The position numbers and the translations under genes are program-made. 64,000 nt of DNA from NCBI GenBank assembly GCA_028752905.1, contig JAQNBH010000009.1, positions 42,166,509 through 42,230,508 of the forward strand, given 5' to 3'. The notes under the pieces were generated by a model. The model was not told the DNA's origin and did not search any database. It saw only the letters and a list, made by a program, of their open reading frames with translations. The stretch comes from Cladorhizidae sp. MBARI D1340-BT2. Taxonomy: Eukaryota; Porifera; Demospongiae; Poecilosclerida; Cladorhizidae. This document shows positions 21,997-33,089 of the stretch, piece after piece; within the stretch, counting starts at the first letter, position 1; each line of letters begins with the position of its first letter.

Positions 21997-23035
21997 ACAT
22001 ATCTCGGTCCTCTTTTGGTATCCACCGTTTCACCACTGTGTTAGTGATTGTTGTCTGGTCAACAAAAGGATATCTTGGAACGTTGTGGACCTTTAGAGGT
22101 CTAGTCACTTCACATACTAGCAGATCTTTTCGTGCTGTCTCACTCACTCTGTTCAAGGATATCACTTCCTTCCACTTGAGAGTGCTCTGGCCCAGTGCTT
22201 CCCTTTCTCTCACCACCACAGCAAAACTGGAGTGGTAGAACAAGGGGCCTTCCTTGTAAAGCAAGAAATCCACGCCAAACTTTAGGCCAGATTTAGGGAC
22301 CCAATTTCCAAACCTAAAGTGCCTGTATGCAGCATATCGGATGGGAAAGGACTGACTCTGTTCACAGAAATGGAGCAATAAATCTTTTGGTGCAAGTTCT
22401 ACACCTTCCATGTTTGTTAGAACAAGAACTTTGACCTCATCGACAAGATAAAATGCTTCTTCGGCACCTAGCTGCAAATACTCATCGAGCACATATGGAT
22501 CCTTCCTCCAAATTGCCTTCAGCCTGGTGAGAAATTCTTCATAGCTGTCTTCTCCATCACTACCTTGCCTAATAACTTCGTCCTCAGTTTCCAAGCGTCC
22601 CAGCAAGCCACCCTTGACATCTTGTTCTAACTCTATCCCACCAACACTTCCATGTTCTTCCCTCCATTGGGAGTGTAGCTTTATACGCTTTGTCCATTTT
22701 TCCAAAATTTTATCTGTGGTCATTCCTAAGCTCTTGCGCTTCCTCGAAATCTGCTTCAGCTCACCAAGGGAAGGTATGTGGCGGTGGCAAGGGACACCAC
22801 GAGAAAATGCTCCTTTGCCATACGATCCCAGTCTTATCAGTGCCCAGATGTGCTGTGTAGATGTAACTGCTACTCCATGTCCATGTAAAATGCCAGTACA
22901 CTTGCATACGCTGAGGTTTGTGGGTTGAAAAGAGGGCTCTGTTGGTTGAAAATCTTCAAAATGGAGATTTCCGGTCTTCTTGATCAGTCTAGAGGGCTGT
23001 GGGCTGAGCTGACTTGGTATTAGCGCTGTATGCAT
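21995..23035 (-). CDS. TSEN2: TSEN2, tRNA-splicing endonuclease catalytic subunit Sen2
   Basis: Single frame of 346 codons. Sen2 cuts the 5' splice site of intron-containing pre-tRNAs within the Sen2-Sen34-Sen15-Sen54 complex in the nucleus. The C-terminal endonuclease domain (about residues 225-335) shows YRHFRFGNWVPKSGLKFGVD, then FLLYKEGPLFYHSSFAVVV and SLNRVSETARKDLLVCEV. Catalytic residues by alignment are Y260, H268 and K303, with the Tyr-His spacing of 8 seen in the family. N-terminal residues about 50-130 hold the Sen2 N-terminal region (HGHGVAVTST, then RLGSYGKGAFSRG). It is shorter than human TSEN2 (465), mainly in the variable middle. No introns; convergent with TIMM10. Confidence 0.93.
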   Translation of the reverse strand: MHTALIPSQLSPQPSRLIKKTGNLHFEDFQPTEPSFQPTNLSVCKCTGILHGHGVAVTSTQHIWALIRLGSYGKGAFSRGVPCHRHIPSLGELKQISRKRKSLGMTTDKILEKWTKRIKLHSQWREEHGSVGGIELEQDVKGGLLGRLETEDEVIRQGSDGEDSYEEFLTRLKAIWRKDPYVLDEYLQLGAEEAFYLVDEVKVLVLTNMEGVELAPKDLLLHFCEQSQSFPIRYAAYRHFRFGNWVPKSGLKFGVDFLLYKEGPLFYHSSFAVVVREREALGQSTLKWKEVISLNRVSETARKDLLVCEVTRPLKVHNVPRYPFVDQTTITNTVVKRWIPKEDRDM

Positions 23036-25195
23036 GGCTTTCCTTGGCAGCGCTTACGCTTCAGCCCAGTTCGGGTCGTCATCTCCCTGGTTTTCCCGCG
23101 AAATATTTGACGTGGGACGGTAGCTGCTTTTAATTTGCTAGCCAAGAGTTGTGGCAGGACTCACTGAGAGATATTCTGCACTATTATTATTCTCTTGCTG
23201 ACCGTGAGCTACCTGGAAGCTTAACGATGCTATATAGCGAATTACTTCTTCAGTTAATCTTCCCATTCTGTTCTGTTGAGCCTTGATATAGGCCATCACT
23301 GTATATATATATATATATATATACCGTACGTACAAACAATAAATGACAATGACTAGAAAACAACAACATGAATAATGATTATTACAGCAAAATAATGAAT
23401 TACAAAGAGTTTGTTTGGGGATGACGATGGGGGGGGGGAGGTGCCAAAGACATAGGACCCTAGGTGCCAAACATTAAGTATTTCCTCTTCTCTCACCATT
23501 TGAGCACATTTCCCATTACAATTCTGTCTACCCTATCTAACACCTCTTCCTTCACCCCTGCTACTGATATACCCAACATTGGGCCTATTCTCCCTTCTTT
23601 ATTATTTTAGGGTGATTTTCTTCTGGCAAACTTCTGAATTAGGATAAAGCTCCACCCTCAGCAGCATTTCAGAGTGATACACAGACAGTTTGTATAGCAA
23701 GCAACAGTTCAGGAGACATCAGGCTGAAACTTAACTAGCTATACTTACCTTTTCTCTGTGATGCCCTTCCTTCCTAAATTGTTATGCACAAGGTCTGAAG
23801 GTTTTCAAGCAGGCAAGTTTCATGTTAGACCCAGTAGGTTATGTGAATGTCAGCTCATCCTGTCTGTACAGGAGAAGGTGCTGTTGGTGATTTAAAAAGA
23901 AAATGCAGTAAGCTGATGTAAAAGTGTGACTCCTCCCAGCTCTTGCTACTGTTTGTTGCTAGGTATTGACCACCAACTTTGTTTTGATGAAGACTAGAGC
24001 ATCTTTCCGAAATGTCGAGGAGGAAATTTCAATTGATTATTGCGAGTCATTATAAATATTTTTTCCAAGAGTAGACTGTTCATATCAGTGGAACGCAAAT
24101 AGAATAAGCTGCAGTTTAGTTTAAGCCATTGGGGCCAAACACCCATTGGGGGCAAACAAAAGTTAAACATTGCTGTGTCAGTGTCTACAGCAAAGCTTAC
24201 AGTGAAGAAAGCCATCCAGCTGCGACGTCTTTCTCAAGAGCTGAGGGATTCCATGTAAGCATGGGCCTACGCAGCTTTCCCTCTGAAGAACTTCCAGAAA
24301 TGGCAGCAAAGGCCAAGAAGAGACCGTTCATGATGGCAGTTATGATTGTCGGCCATTTTTTTAATTTTTTTACTCCCTTCTCCTGTCACACTATTTTATA
24401 TTGCTACAGCAGTCTACTGGGCATGTGCAGATAAAACAAATTAAACCAAATCTGGCACTTAGTGTGCACGGTTCATTTTAAAAAAAAATTCTCTTTGTGA
24501 GCAATGTTTGAGTTCAAGCCCGAGGCAGTTGTGGTGGTCATTAATTCACAAGTGAGGCTTCACCCAACTTTACACCTTTTTTTGCTATTAAATAAACTTT
24601 GTTGCTACGATATTTAATCAGTGGAAAATTGTTTCTTTTTTAAAGAACAACATTTTATAGTGTGTGAGCTTCACGGTCGTATGCTACCATCTTCTGCTCA
24701 ACTTCTGAGGTGCTTTGTTTCTGCCTCTGCTTCAAATCTATGATGCTTCCTCAACCCGTCGTCGTTTGTGGCTAACGCGATGTAGATGGCGATTGAGTCC
24801 AAGCCAGCTAAGAAGCACAATCACTTTTGCAGTGAATCCTGTCTCTGTCATTGTTGAGCTCACTATCATGCACCAACTTCTCTCCAGCTGCTGCTTCTCA
24901 CATAGTCTGTTGCATCTCAAGGCATGACAGACTAATCCACAGCTCTGTGACCACTGCCACCTGTCATGTGAGGATGCCATTACATAGAGAATTTTTCTTT
25001 GCACAGTTATAATTTTAAATAGCACGAGAAACGAGAAAAAAGTTGACGAAATAAGGTAAAGTGTGACCTAATATAAAAACACAGTGAATGAGGTGAAGTT
25101 TTATCCACACAATCTAATACACAGCAGCTGCAAATGAGTGAGAGAGACGTGAGGTGGTGGACTTACAAGTGTTACATGGACCTCAAGGAACCCGA
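23036..25195. other. Intergenic, no supported gene
   Basis: Includes a TA tract at about 23300-23325, a poly-G run near 23430, and a segment at 24060-24180 related (inverted) to one at 9165-9255. The longest open frame is about 110 codons without a known domain. Confidence 0.55.
23985..24055 (+). mobile_element. Degenerate copy of the dispersed hammerhead-like repeat
   Basis: Contains ttgatgaagactagagcatc, then ttccgaaatgtcgagg and tttcaattgattattg, matching the consensus of the copy at 18485-18635 with several substitutions, including loss of the first C of the CTGATGA box. Confidence 0.65.
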
Positions 25196-25365
25196 GCAGG
25201 CACTGAGTGAGGTGTGTCTCATGTGTGAAGTGTGTCTTGTGTGTGAGGTGTGTCTTGTGTGTGAGGTGTGTCTTGTGTATGAGGTGCGTCTTGAGTGTGT
25301 GTGGTGATGCCTTATGCTACCCACTGAGAGAATGCCGCTGGGGGGGGGGGGGGGGGGGGGGGGGG
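25196..25365. repeat. ~16-bp GT-rich repeat followed by a poly-G tract
   Basis: About six copies of a roughly 16-bp unit (gtgtgaggtgtgtctt), then a run of about 25 G at 25340-25365. Open frames here are low-complexity artefacts. Confidence 0.9.
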
Positions 25366-25734
25366 TGTACGTACGATTTATATATGGCAACCGGCTCTCA
25401 GTTCAACTCCCCTGTGAAGGCTTGTTGCTTTGCTCGCCAAATATATATCAAGTGAATCTTTTTAATTTAATGTGCACACGTAACGGCAGAAATAAAGCCA
25501 CCTTGGAGAAGTAGAGCTCACTTTGTTTGGCCAAGTCTATTTGTGTTCTTTTAATAACCAAATGTTTATAGCAAACAGTCTCTGAGGTATATCTGTGGCA
25601 TGAATATAATATCTGACTGAAGTGTGTATAGGTTTGTTTAGGAGGTCTTAAATGTTGATGTATTTGCGTTCTTGTATAGAGAGTTTTGAGCACCTAATGT
25701 ATATTTATATTGGCATCCAAACAATGCAGAAGCT

Positions 25735-25980
25735 TTTAATGGTGGGCTGGGGAGGGGGGGGGGGGGGGGGGACAGATCCGTCTGTATTATCTTCCTCATC
25801 AAATTTGAACGGATTCTCTCTTTCAAGGTGTACAGCATTACTCTAGACCAGGAGTATTAGTAGGCTGGGGAGGGGGGATCACAGATCCGTCTGTATTATC
25901 TTCCTCGTCAAATTTGAACGGTTTCTCTCTTTCAAGGTGTACAGCATTAGGCTACTCTAGACCAGGAGTATTAGTAACAG
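25735..25980. repeat. Tandem duplication of ~115 bp
   Basis: Two copies, about 25740-25860 and 25861-25975, share gatccgtctgtattatcttc, atcaaatttgaacgg and ctctagaccaggagtattag. The first copy has an expanded G-run, the second a short insertion (ggctac). Confidence 0.88.
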
Positions 25981-26029
25981 AGTGAGCTGAAGAACATGAG
26001 CATGCAAAGAGCTCAAGTGGATGATAAAT

Positions 26030-26190
26030 AAGCCAGTCAGGTCGTAGCATTGGTAAAGACACTTGGTAAAGACACTTGTTCCAAAAAATTGTGAGGCTGA
26101 ACCATTTTGTGGACAGTAAGGGGAAGATGTTTTTGCTTAACTCGACATGTTACCAGATGTAGTTCCAATGTGTGTAGCTTAAAACCAGCC
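26030..26190. repeat. Dispersed repeat, copy 1 (copy 2 at 29585-29745)
   Basis: agccagtcaggtcgtagcat, ggtaaagacacttgttcc and tgtgaggctgaaccattttg correspond in order to the related sequences at 29585-29745 (agctagtcaggtagtgcctc, gggaaagatacttgtt, tgcgaggctaaacctatttt). Both end in agcttaaaac. The family is unidentified; a SINE-like origin is possible. Confidence 0.6.
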
Positions 26191-26475
26191 CTACCTACAA
26201 CACACACACACCACACACACACCACACACACACACCACACACACACACCACACACACACACACCACAAACCCTACCTACAACACACACACACACACCACA
26301 CACCCATACCTACAACACACACACACCACACACACACACACCACACACACACACACCACACACACCACACACACACCACACACACATACCACACACACAC
26401 CACACACCCATACCTACAACACACACACACACCACACACACACACCACACACCCATACCTACAACACACACACAC
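26191..26475. repeat. CA-rich microsatellite with internal period
   Basis: Blocks of (CA)n separated by cacc and by acccatacctacaac, the latter repeated several times, giving an imperfect higher-order period. Open frames (HTHTPHTHTP) are artefacts. Confidence 0.92.
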
Positions 26476-26667
26476 CAAAGTTCTGCAGACAAAGTTGAAT
26501 GCCTGTGGTTTCCGAAGTCGGCTAGTCGTGCATTTTTATGAATGGCTCACCTATGGGTCATTGGGATCTGGTGCCAATTGACTCCTAGATAAATTAGGAA
26601 TGACATTCTTCTCTCTTCCACAGATGAGTCATAAAATGTACTGCCATTAATTAGAGAACCCAAAGCT

Positions 26668-26700
26668 GATTTGAACCCAGGACATTTGACTGCTCAGCCA
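26668..26700 (-). repeat. tRNA-like promoter boxes (possible SINE remnant)
   Basis: On the minus strand TGGCTGAGCAGT (26700-26689) resembles a Pol III A box of the leucine/serine tRNA type and GGGTTCAAATCA (26679-26668) a B box. The 9-bp gap is far shorter than in a real tRNA, so at best this is a deleted tRNA-derived element. Confidence 0.25.
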
Positions 26701-26939
26701 TAACAGTCCTAAGTAAGTTGGTATGCATTAGCATGTGGAGTCTCTGAAGTTTAATTAGAACCTGTTTATTTTAATCAACACCATAGTCATCACCTTTATG
26801 CAGAATAGTCTACTGATTGAGACCTTGCTACATGTTCACACATTGACCTGTCTCGTCCTGCACTGCACCTATATTTTGCGTGGTATAGCTTCCAATCAGG
26901 TCTGAAATCTTGTTGCTGAGTTGGCATGGCCAAGGTCTA

Positions 26940-27010
26940 GCTATATATGGGGAATCTCATGCATCTAGTCGAAGAGTAAATTTCAAGTTGATTATTGAGA
27001 AGGTCATTCA
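26940..27010 (+). mobile_element. Partial copy of the dispersed hammerhead-like repeat
   Basis: catgcatctagtcgaagagt followed by atttcaagttgattattgag and aaggtcatt matches the 3' two-thirds of the family. The CTGATGA part is missing. Confidence 0.6.
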
Positions 27011-27119
27011 TTGTACACTACCTTATATACTGCCTTACAAACAAAGGGAAGTGACAAGTATTGATCACAGATCGTACATTGTTGTTTTAACTTGATGTCA
27101 GACTAGCTTGAAAATATAA

Positions 27120-28505
27120 TTGTTGCCCAGTAAGCAGGATCTACCAGCTGCACCCAGTTGCCTCCCCATGAAAGCAGAGCCTAGGTTTCCATAGCTGGGC
27201 TCCCCATGAAGTAGAACCTAGGCATCCAATCATGAGGCTACCCATGAGGCAGGACCTAGGCACCCATTGCTGGGCTCCCCATGAAATGACCTAGGTACTC
27301 AGTAGCTCCCCCCCCTCTCCACCCAATGGTCCAATGGTCTGCACAGGGGGTGAGTCTGAGAGGGGGTAGTCTCTCACCCTGTCAGCTCCCGGAGGACCAC
27401 TTCAGTCATATTTGCAGCTTTCTGAGCCATATTGGACAATTTTGGAGCAAGTTTGGGGTTGGATCATTAAAACTGGACTATCTCGGTCTTCATCATAAAA
27501 TTGGCCCATCCTACCGTTATTGCTTACCCCCAAAAACTGGTACCCAACAGGGGGTCCAGGCCTCCCCGTCAATGGTCCTGTGCCCCCCCCCCCCCGCCCC
27601 CACCGCCCTCCCCCAGACCCGACCCTGGCACCACTGTCTTAGGCACCAGTTTCTGGGCTCCCCATGAGGCAGGGCCTAGGCACCCAATAGTGGGACTCCC
27701 CATGACTAGGCATCCAGTAGCTAGTCTCGCCATGAATCAAAGCATAGGCACCCAATTAGAGTGTGGCTCTCCATGTGGCAGGGCCCAGACACACAGTAGC
27801 TGGGCTCCCCATGAAGCAGGGCTAGGCATCCAGTAGCTAGTCTCGCCATGAATCAAAGCATAGGCACCCAATTAGAGTGTGGCTCTCCATGTGACAGGGC
27901 CTAGACACCCAGTAGCTGGGCTCCCCATGAAGCAGGGCTAGGCATCCAGTAGCTGGGCTCCCCATGAAGCAGGGCCTAGGCACCCAGTAGCTGTGCTCCC
28001 ATGAAGCAGGGTGTAGCTGGGCTCCCCATGAAGCAGGGCTAGGCATCCAGTAGCTGGGCTCTCCATGAAGCAGGGCTAGGTACCCAGTAGCTGGGCTCCC
28101 CATGAAGCAGGGCTAGGCATCCAGTAGCTGGGCTCCCCATGAAGCAGGGCCTAGGCACCCAGTAGCTGTGCTCCCATGAAGCAGGGTCTAGACACACAGT
28201 AGCTGGGCTCCCCATGAAGCAGGGCCTAGGCACCCAGTAGCTGTGCTCCCATGAAGCAGGGTCTAGACACATAGTAGCTGGGCTCCCCATGAATCAGGGC
28301 TAGGTATCCAGTAGCTGGGCTCTCCATGAAGCAGGGCCGCCTAGACACACAGTAGCTGGGCTCCCCATGAAGCAGGGCTAGGCATCCAGTAGCTGGGCTC
28401 TCCATGAAGCAGGGCCGCCTAGACACACAGTAGCTGGGCTCCCCATGAAGCAGGGCTAGGCATCCAGTAGCTGGGCTCCCCATGAAGCATGGCTAGGCAT
28501 CCTAG
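27120..28505. repeat. ~38-bp degenerate minisatellite
   Basis: Around 33 units built on tagctgggctccccatgaag followed by cagggcctaggcacccag, with 31- to 40-bp variants. A non-repeat block at about 27305-27650 interrupts it. The right half (28030-28500) is more homogeneous and shows a two- to three-unit higher-order pattern around cagggccgcctagacacaca. Confidence 0.93.
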
Positions 28506-28873
28506 TTAATCAGTTGTTGTTTGTTGTCTGTTGAACCCACCGACGACGACGCTACCATCTGAAATATTTCGACATTTCAGCATCTGCAGTGTACTTTTTT
28601 TTCTAATAGAGTAGTGCTAGAGGCAGCTTCACTGAGTTCTAATGTAGCTAGCGTAGTTTGTTGGTAAAGCCACCATTTGTGTTCTTTGTGTGCTATCATT
28701 GGGAATGTGAAAAACACACATGAAGGTATGGCAACCATGATCGGTCACAAATTGAGCAAACATGTATGCTGCAATTCCCAAGAGCAAAGGGTGTTTTTAC
28801 CTTCCTTGGGTACTAAGCACACAAAGTACACATATTTCGGTCAGGTTTATGTTGTTTCCAGAATTATACCCCA

Positions 28874-28905
<32 letters not shown>

Positions 28906-29584
28906 GACATTTTGTGCTTAAAAAGACCCTCTAACTATTACATTTGTTTATTTGTTTGGAGGGACCAGTATAAGCTCAGCTTTAATTACCATATATTATA
29001 TACAATAGTGCAAAATTCCATTGTGTCCAAAATGTTACTCCTACAAACAGGTGCGATTATTGGACCACTTACATGCGCAAAACAAAAACAAAACAAAAAC
29101 ACACATGACTTGTGTTGTTGTTGTTGTTGTTACCTACGTACTTATCTCGGCAATTTTAAAGAGTATATGTGGTCATGGCTCTATATGCTAATTATCTGGC
29201 CTGTAAAACTGCGCAGCTAATTAATGTTTATAAACTAGCCGTGTGTGTGTGTGTGTGCATGTGAGCTATGGAATTGAACATTAGGTATTGCGTAGCGATG
29301 TCATCGCACAGAGTAGTGAAGGTCTTTCGCATTGGACAACATAAAGATGGTCAGGGAAACTCAAAGTTAAGTGATGTGGGCAATCTAGATTGCTCCAAAA
29401 AGTGAGGTCATCACCTGATTAACAAGGATTGGGAGATCCCCCTGGGAGATCCCCCTGATTGCTATCCCACTTATTTTAAAGTTGATGATGCCCAAGAGTA
29501 AAGAGTACTCCAGCATCCCTATATTAGTTTGACCCACTTTTTACAATGGAGAATGGAAACACCTCAACAAAAGGCTGTCTTGGT
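28506..29584. other. Intergenic, no supported gene
   Basis: Contains CA and GT dinucleotide tracts (about 28875, 29240) and a short GTT run. Open frames of up to 152 codons have no recognisable motif and cross the CA tract. Confidence 0.55.
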
Positions 29585-29745
29585 AGGTAAGCTAGTCAGG
29601 TAGTGCCTCTGGGAAAGATACTTGTTAAAAAAATTTGCGAGGCTAAACCTATTTTGGGAAGGTAAGGAGAAAGTGTTCTTAGTTCATTTAACTCTGTTAT
29701 GTTCACCACATGCAGTTCACATTAGCTTAAAACACGCCCTGTCTA
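29585..29745. repeat. Dispersed repeat, copy 2
   Basis: Counterpart of 26030-26190: same order of blocks with about one substitution every four to five bases by eye. It immediately precedes the 23-bp array. Confidence 0.6.
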
Positions 29746-29799
29746 TGGTGTGGCCATTCTGTTTAAACACAAGAAATTCAAATTGTACATTTGGATTAG

Positions 29800-30250
29800 A
29801 TGCTCTAGCCTTCATCAGGAGTATGCTCTAGCCTTCATCAGGAGTATGCTCTAGCCTTCATCAGGAGTATGCTCTAGCCTTCATCAGGAGTATGCTCTAG
29901 CCTTCATCAGGAGTATGCTCTAGCCTTCATCAGGAGTATGCTCTATTCATCAGGAGTATGCTCTAGCCTTCATCAGGAGTATGCTCTAGCCTTCATCAGG
30001 AGTATGCTCTAGCCTTCATTAGGAGTATGCTCTAGCCTTCATCAGGAGTATGCTCTAGCCTTCATCAGGAGTATGCTCTAGCCTTCATCAGGAGTATGCT
30101 CTAGCCTTCATCAGGAGTATGCTCTAGCCTTCATCAGGAGTATGCTCTATTCATCAGGAGTATGCTCTAGCTTTCATCAGGAGTATGCTCTAGCCTTCAT
30201 CAGGAGTATGCTCTAACCTTCATCAGGAGTATGCTCTAGCCTTCATCAGG
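29800..30250. repeat. 23-bp array derived from the hammerhead-like repeat
   Basis: About 19 copies of a 23-bp unit, plus-strand atgctctagccttcatcagg then agt, including two units shortened to about 18 bp. Its reverse complement contains CTGATGA-A-GGCTAGAGCAT, the first box plus half of stem II of the dispersed repeat. The array is thus an amplification of the ribozyme-like core in minus orientation, ending against a full plus-strand copy. Confidence 0.93.
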
Positions 30251-30335
30251 AGTAATGCTTACTCCTGATGAAGGCTAGAGCATTAGTCGAAACGTCAAGA
30301 GAATACTGATTTTTTGAGAAGGTGATTATAATGTT
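30251..30335 (+). mobile_element. Dispersed hammerhead-like repeat, fullest plus-strand copy
   Basis: Within it 30265-30296 reads CTGATGA, A, then GGCTA / loop GAGCAT / TAGTC (five pairs including one G-U), then GAAAC-GTC. ACGT inside GAAACGTC is self-complementary, as expected for a minimal stem III that would act as a dimer. As at 18532-18564, one extra base precedes stem II. Downstream is ttttttgagaaggtgatta, the family's 3' part. Confidence 0.5.
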
Positions 30336-30924
30336 ATTATGTCAACTGAGAGTTCATTGAGCTGTAAAATAAACTTGTGATGACAACTTTGGAGTTCCAT
30401 GGATTCTGCACACTTCACTGTATGCACTTGATATATAGCTCAAAAGTCTCTGTGTGCTCTCTTTTGAATGTTGTCAAAGTTACTGCAGCTAAAGACAGAG
30501 TCCACGTTTGATCACTTACTCACATTTGAGCACCTCTCATTGTGCAGATTAATGTCTAATTTCGGTTGACTAGCACTTGAACAGCCACTCGTGTTTTGAG
30601 GTCACTTTAGCTGCAGTAACTTTGGCATAGTTATACCTCGACAATATTTTATAGTATCAAAACAGAGCAGAAAGTGTGCAGAATCTATAGAGCTCAAAAT
30701 CGGAACCACAACTTTTTTAATTGGTATATAGTTCCACTTTAATATCAATTTTCTAATGTGCTGACTGCGACTACTTCGAAGAGGTCACCCTCTGAAATCA
30801 AAATAGGGCTTTTAAATGATATAATAATGTTTGTGATATATGAAGGAATTGACACGGGGAGGGGGCGGGGGGCAGGGGGTGAGGGGGCGTACCACAAAAA
30901 ATGTACTTTTGTTACCTCTATTTT
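30336..30924. other. Intergenic, no gene seen
   Basis: Unique sequence with a G-rich tract at 30856-30886. Near 30476 and 30605 there are two oppositely oriented partial matches around gttactgcagctaaag / ctttagctgcagtaac, a 16-bp inverted repeat about 115 bp apart. Confidence 0.5.
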
Positions 30925-31465
30925 CCATGCCACTGACCCAATACCTAGCTAACCACCAATATGAAGCACTCCCACTATTTCCCATGCCACTGACCCAATA
31001 CCTAAATATGAAGGACCTCCACTATTTCCCATGCCACTGATCCAATACCTAGCTAACCCCCAATATGAAGGACCTCCACTATTTCCCATGCCACTGACCC
31101 AATACCTAGCTAACCACCAATATGAAGCACTCCCACTATTTCCCATGCCACTGACCCAATACCTAGCTAACCCTCAATATGAAGGACCTCCACTATTTCC
31201 CATGCCACTGACCCAATACCTAGCTAACCAATATGAAGGACCTCCACTATTTCCCATGCCTCTGACCCAATACCTAGCTAACCCTCAATATGAAGGACGT
31301 CCACTATTTCCCATGCCTCTGACCCAATACCTAGCTAACCACCAATATGAAGGACCTCCACTATTTCCCATGCCACTAACCCAATACCTTGCTAACCCCC
31401 AATATGAAGGACCTCCACTATTTCCCATGCCACTGACCCAATACCTAGCTAGCCACCAATATTTC
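30925..31465. repeat. 57-bp minisatellite
   Basis: About nine copies of a 57-bp unit (cactatttcccatgccactg, acccaatacctagctaacca, ccaatatgaaggacctc), with units lacking the middle block. The period is a multiple of three, giving a 160-codon artefactual frame (LFPMPLTQYLANPQYEGPP). Confidence 0.93.
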
Positions 31466-31854
31466 ACAATTATTTTAAGTGCACAGAGATTGCCACCTTC
31501 CCCACGAAGATGACTTGTATGGGATGGGAGGATAATATGTGGGGAAGCAGGAAGAAGTTATGGGTCGCTGAAAAAAGCACATACATTTCAATGTTAATTG
31601 CCAGGCCTGCTCCACACAGCACTGCCACAGACTATGCCACATGACATTGTCTGGGTGGGTGATCAACAGATCATATGCTTCCTCTAGTAGGGTGTGGTTG
31701 GTGAAGGGGAGAAATAAATATATTATTCATTTTACTCTTGAGCAAAATATTTAACCCACAAATATTCCAAATGTAGGCACTTTTCATTGGTCAATGATTT
31801 GATTTAAAATATCATTTTGCGTAGCGGTAAGTCAGTATGGGGACACACAGCGGA
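31466..31854. other. Intergenic, no gene seen
   Basis: Unique sequence between the 57- and 50-bp arrays; open frames are about 60 codons at most and unrecognised. Confidence 0.5.
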
Positions 31855-32115
31855 GCATCTCATGCTAACCCCTAGGAAGCTGCGTGGGACATGGGGAGTG
31901 ACCCACTTCCATGGGATCAGGTCCATAGCTCCGCGGGGACATGAGGTGTGAACCACCTCCATGGGATCAAGTCCATAGCTCCACGGGGACATGGGGAGTG
32001 ATCCACTTCCATGGGATCAGGTCCATAGCTCCACAGGGACATGGGGAGTGAACCACCTCCATGGGATCAGGTCCATAGCTCCACGGGGACATGGGGTGTG
32101 AACCACCTCCATGGC
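31855..32115. repeat. 50-bp tandem repeat
   Basis: Five copies of a 50-bp unit (catggggagtgaaccacctc, catgggatcaggtccatagc, tccacgggga). Confidence 0.92.
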
Positions 32116-33089
32116 CATCTGATCAAACCCTGCCTATAACTTGGTACGGTTATGCATTGGCACTGGAAATATACGATTTCAGAGATCTCTTGTTTGAATA
32201 TTCACATTTAAGTGGAATGCAAGGGCTCGCCATCTGTAGTGACCCACGGGAGGAGGCCACCCCACGAATATTTCCACTGCCATGTCCATTTTTAAAAATT
32301 TAAATTCCTTTGAATTCCCAGCTCTTCCTCCGAGTTACACTTCAGCACAGCACTTCTGGCCAGGTTAAAATATAGATTTAAAACACTCTTGATGCTTGTG
32401 GTTAGAACTGTTCCAGGAGAATTGGAGTCGAGTCAACCCAAGAGGAGCCTAGTCGTGCACCGCTGGTGCAGGGTAATAAATAGTTTTGTCGTTGCCATGA
32501 CAGCTGTCCTCTTTTTATCGCAGGACTTGCCCTCTAGCCATGGAGGCTATTTTAGGGCTCCTGTCACTTGGTCTTGCTTTAGAGGATGTCATCTCATCCT
32601 GCCTCACCACCCCTGCCACTACCTGCATCCTCTCCTCCTCCAACCCTCCACCACCACCACCACCACCACCACCACCACTGCTGCTGCTGCTGCTGCTGGT
32701 GCTGTGACAATTGGTCAGCATTCCTGTACACAGTGCACATGGTGTGTGTGTGTGTGTGTGAGTGTGTGTGTGTGTGTGTGTGAGTGTAACCCACTTATAG
32801 ATGCACCTCCTAAACTGTACTACTCGCTGTGTATCCCTCCAAGATGCAGCATTCCAGGCACATCCTGGGACATATCTTTACCTGAATTGAGTTCACTAGT
32901 AGCACATTAAGGAGAAGCAAAGAATAATTCAGACCCCAAACATTTGATGATCCTTTACCTGTTCAGAAGCAAGCATGCTAGCAATGAATAAAAAGGTGAA
33001 GGAAATTGAAGAGTGTGTAGATGAAAATGTCAATCATTTGTTTCAACTTTGTACCCACATTTCTCAGCACTGGTTCTGTGAGACCGTGT
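32116..33089. other. Intergenic with triplet and GT microsatellites
   Basis: A (CAC)n run of about 11 units at 32647-32679 passes directly into (TGC)n at 32680-32700, followed by GT tracts at about 32740-32785. No gene recognised; the 173-codon open frame through this stretch is mainly H and A homopolymer. Confidence 0.6.

Noticed and set aside
28762..29220. 152-codon open frame
   Set aside because: It runs through a CA microsatellite and AT-rich sequence; composition is not protein-like and no motif is seen.
32389..32910. 173-codon open frame containing poly-His and poly-Ala
   Set aside because: It is carried by CAC/TGC and GT microsatellites and shows no recognisable domain.
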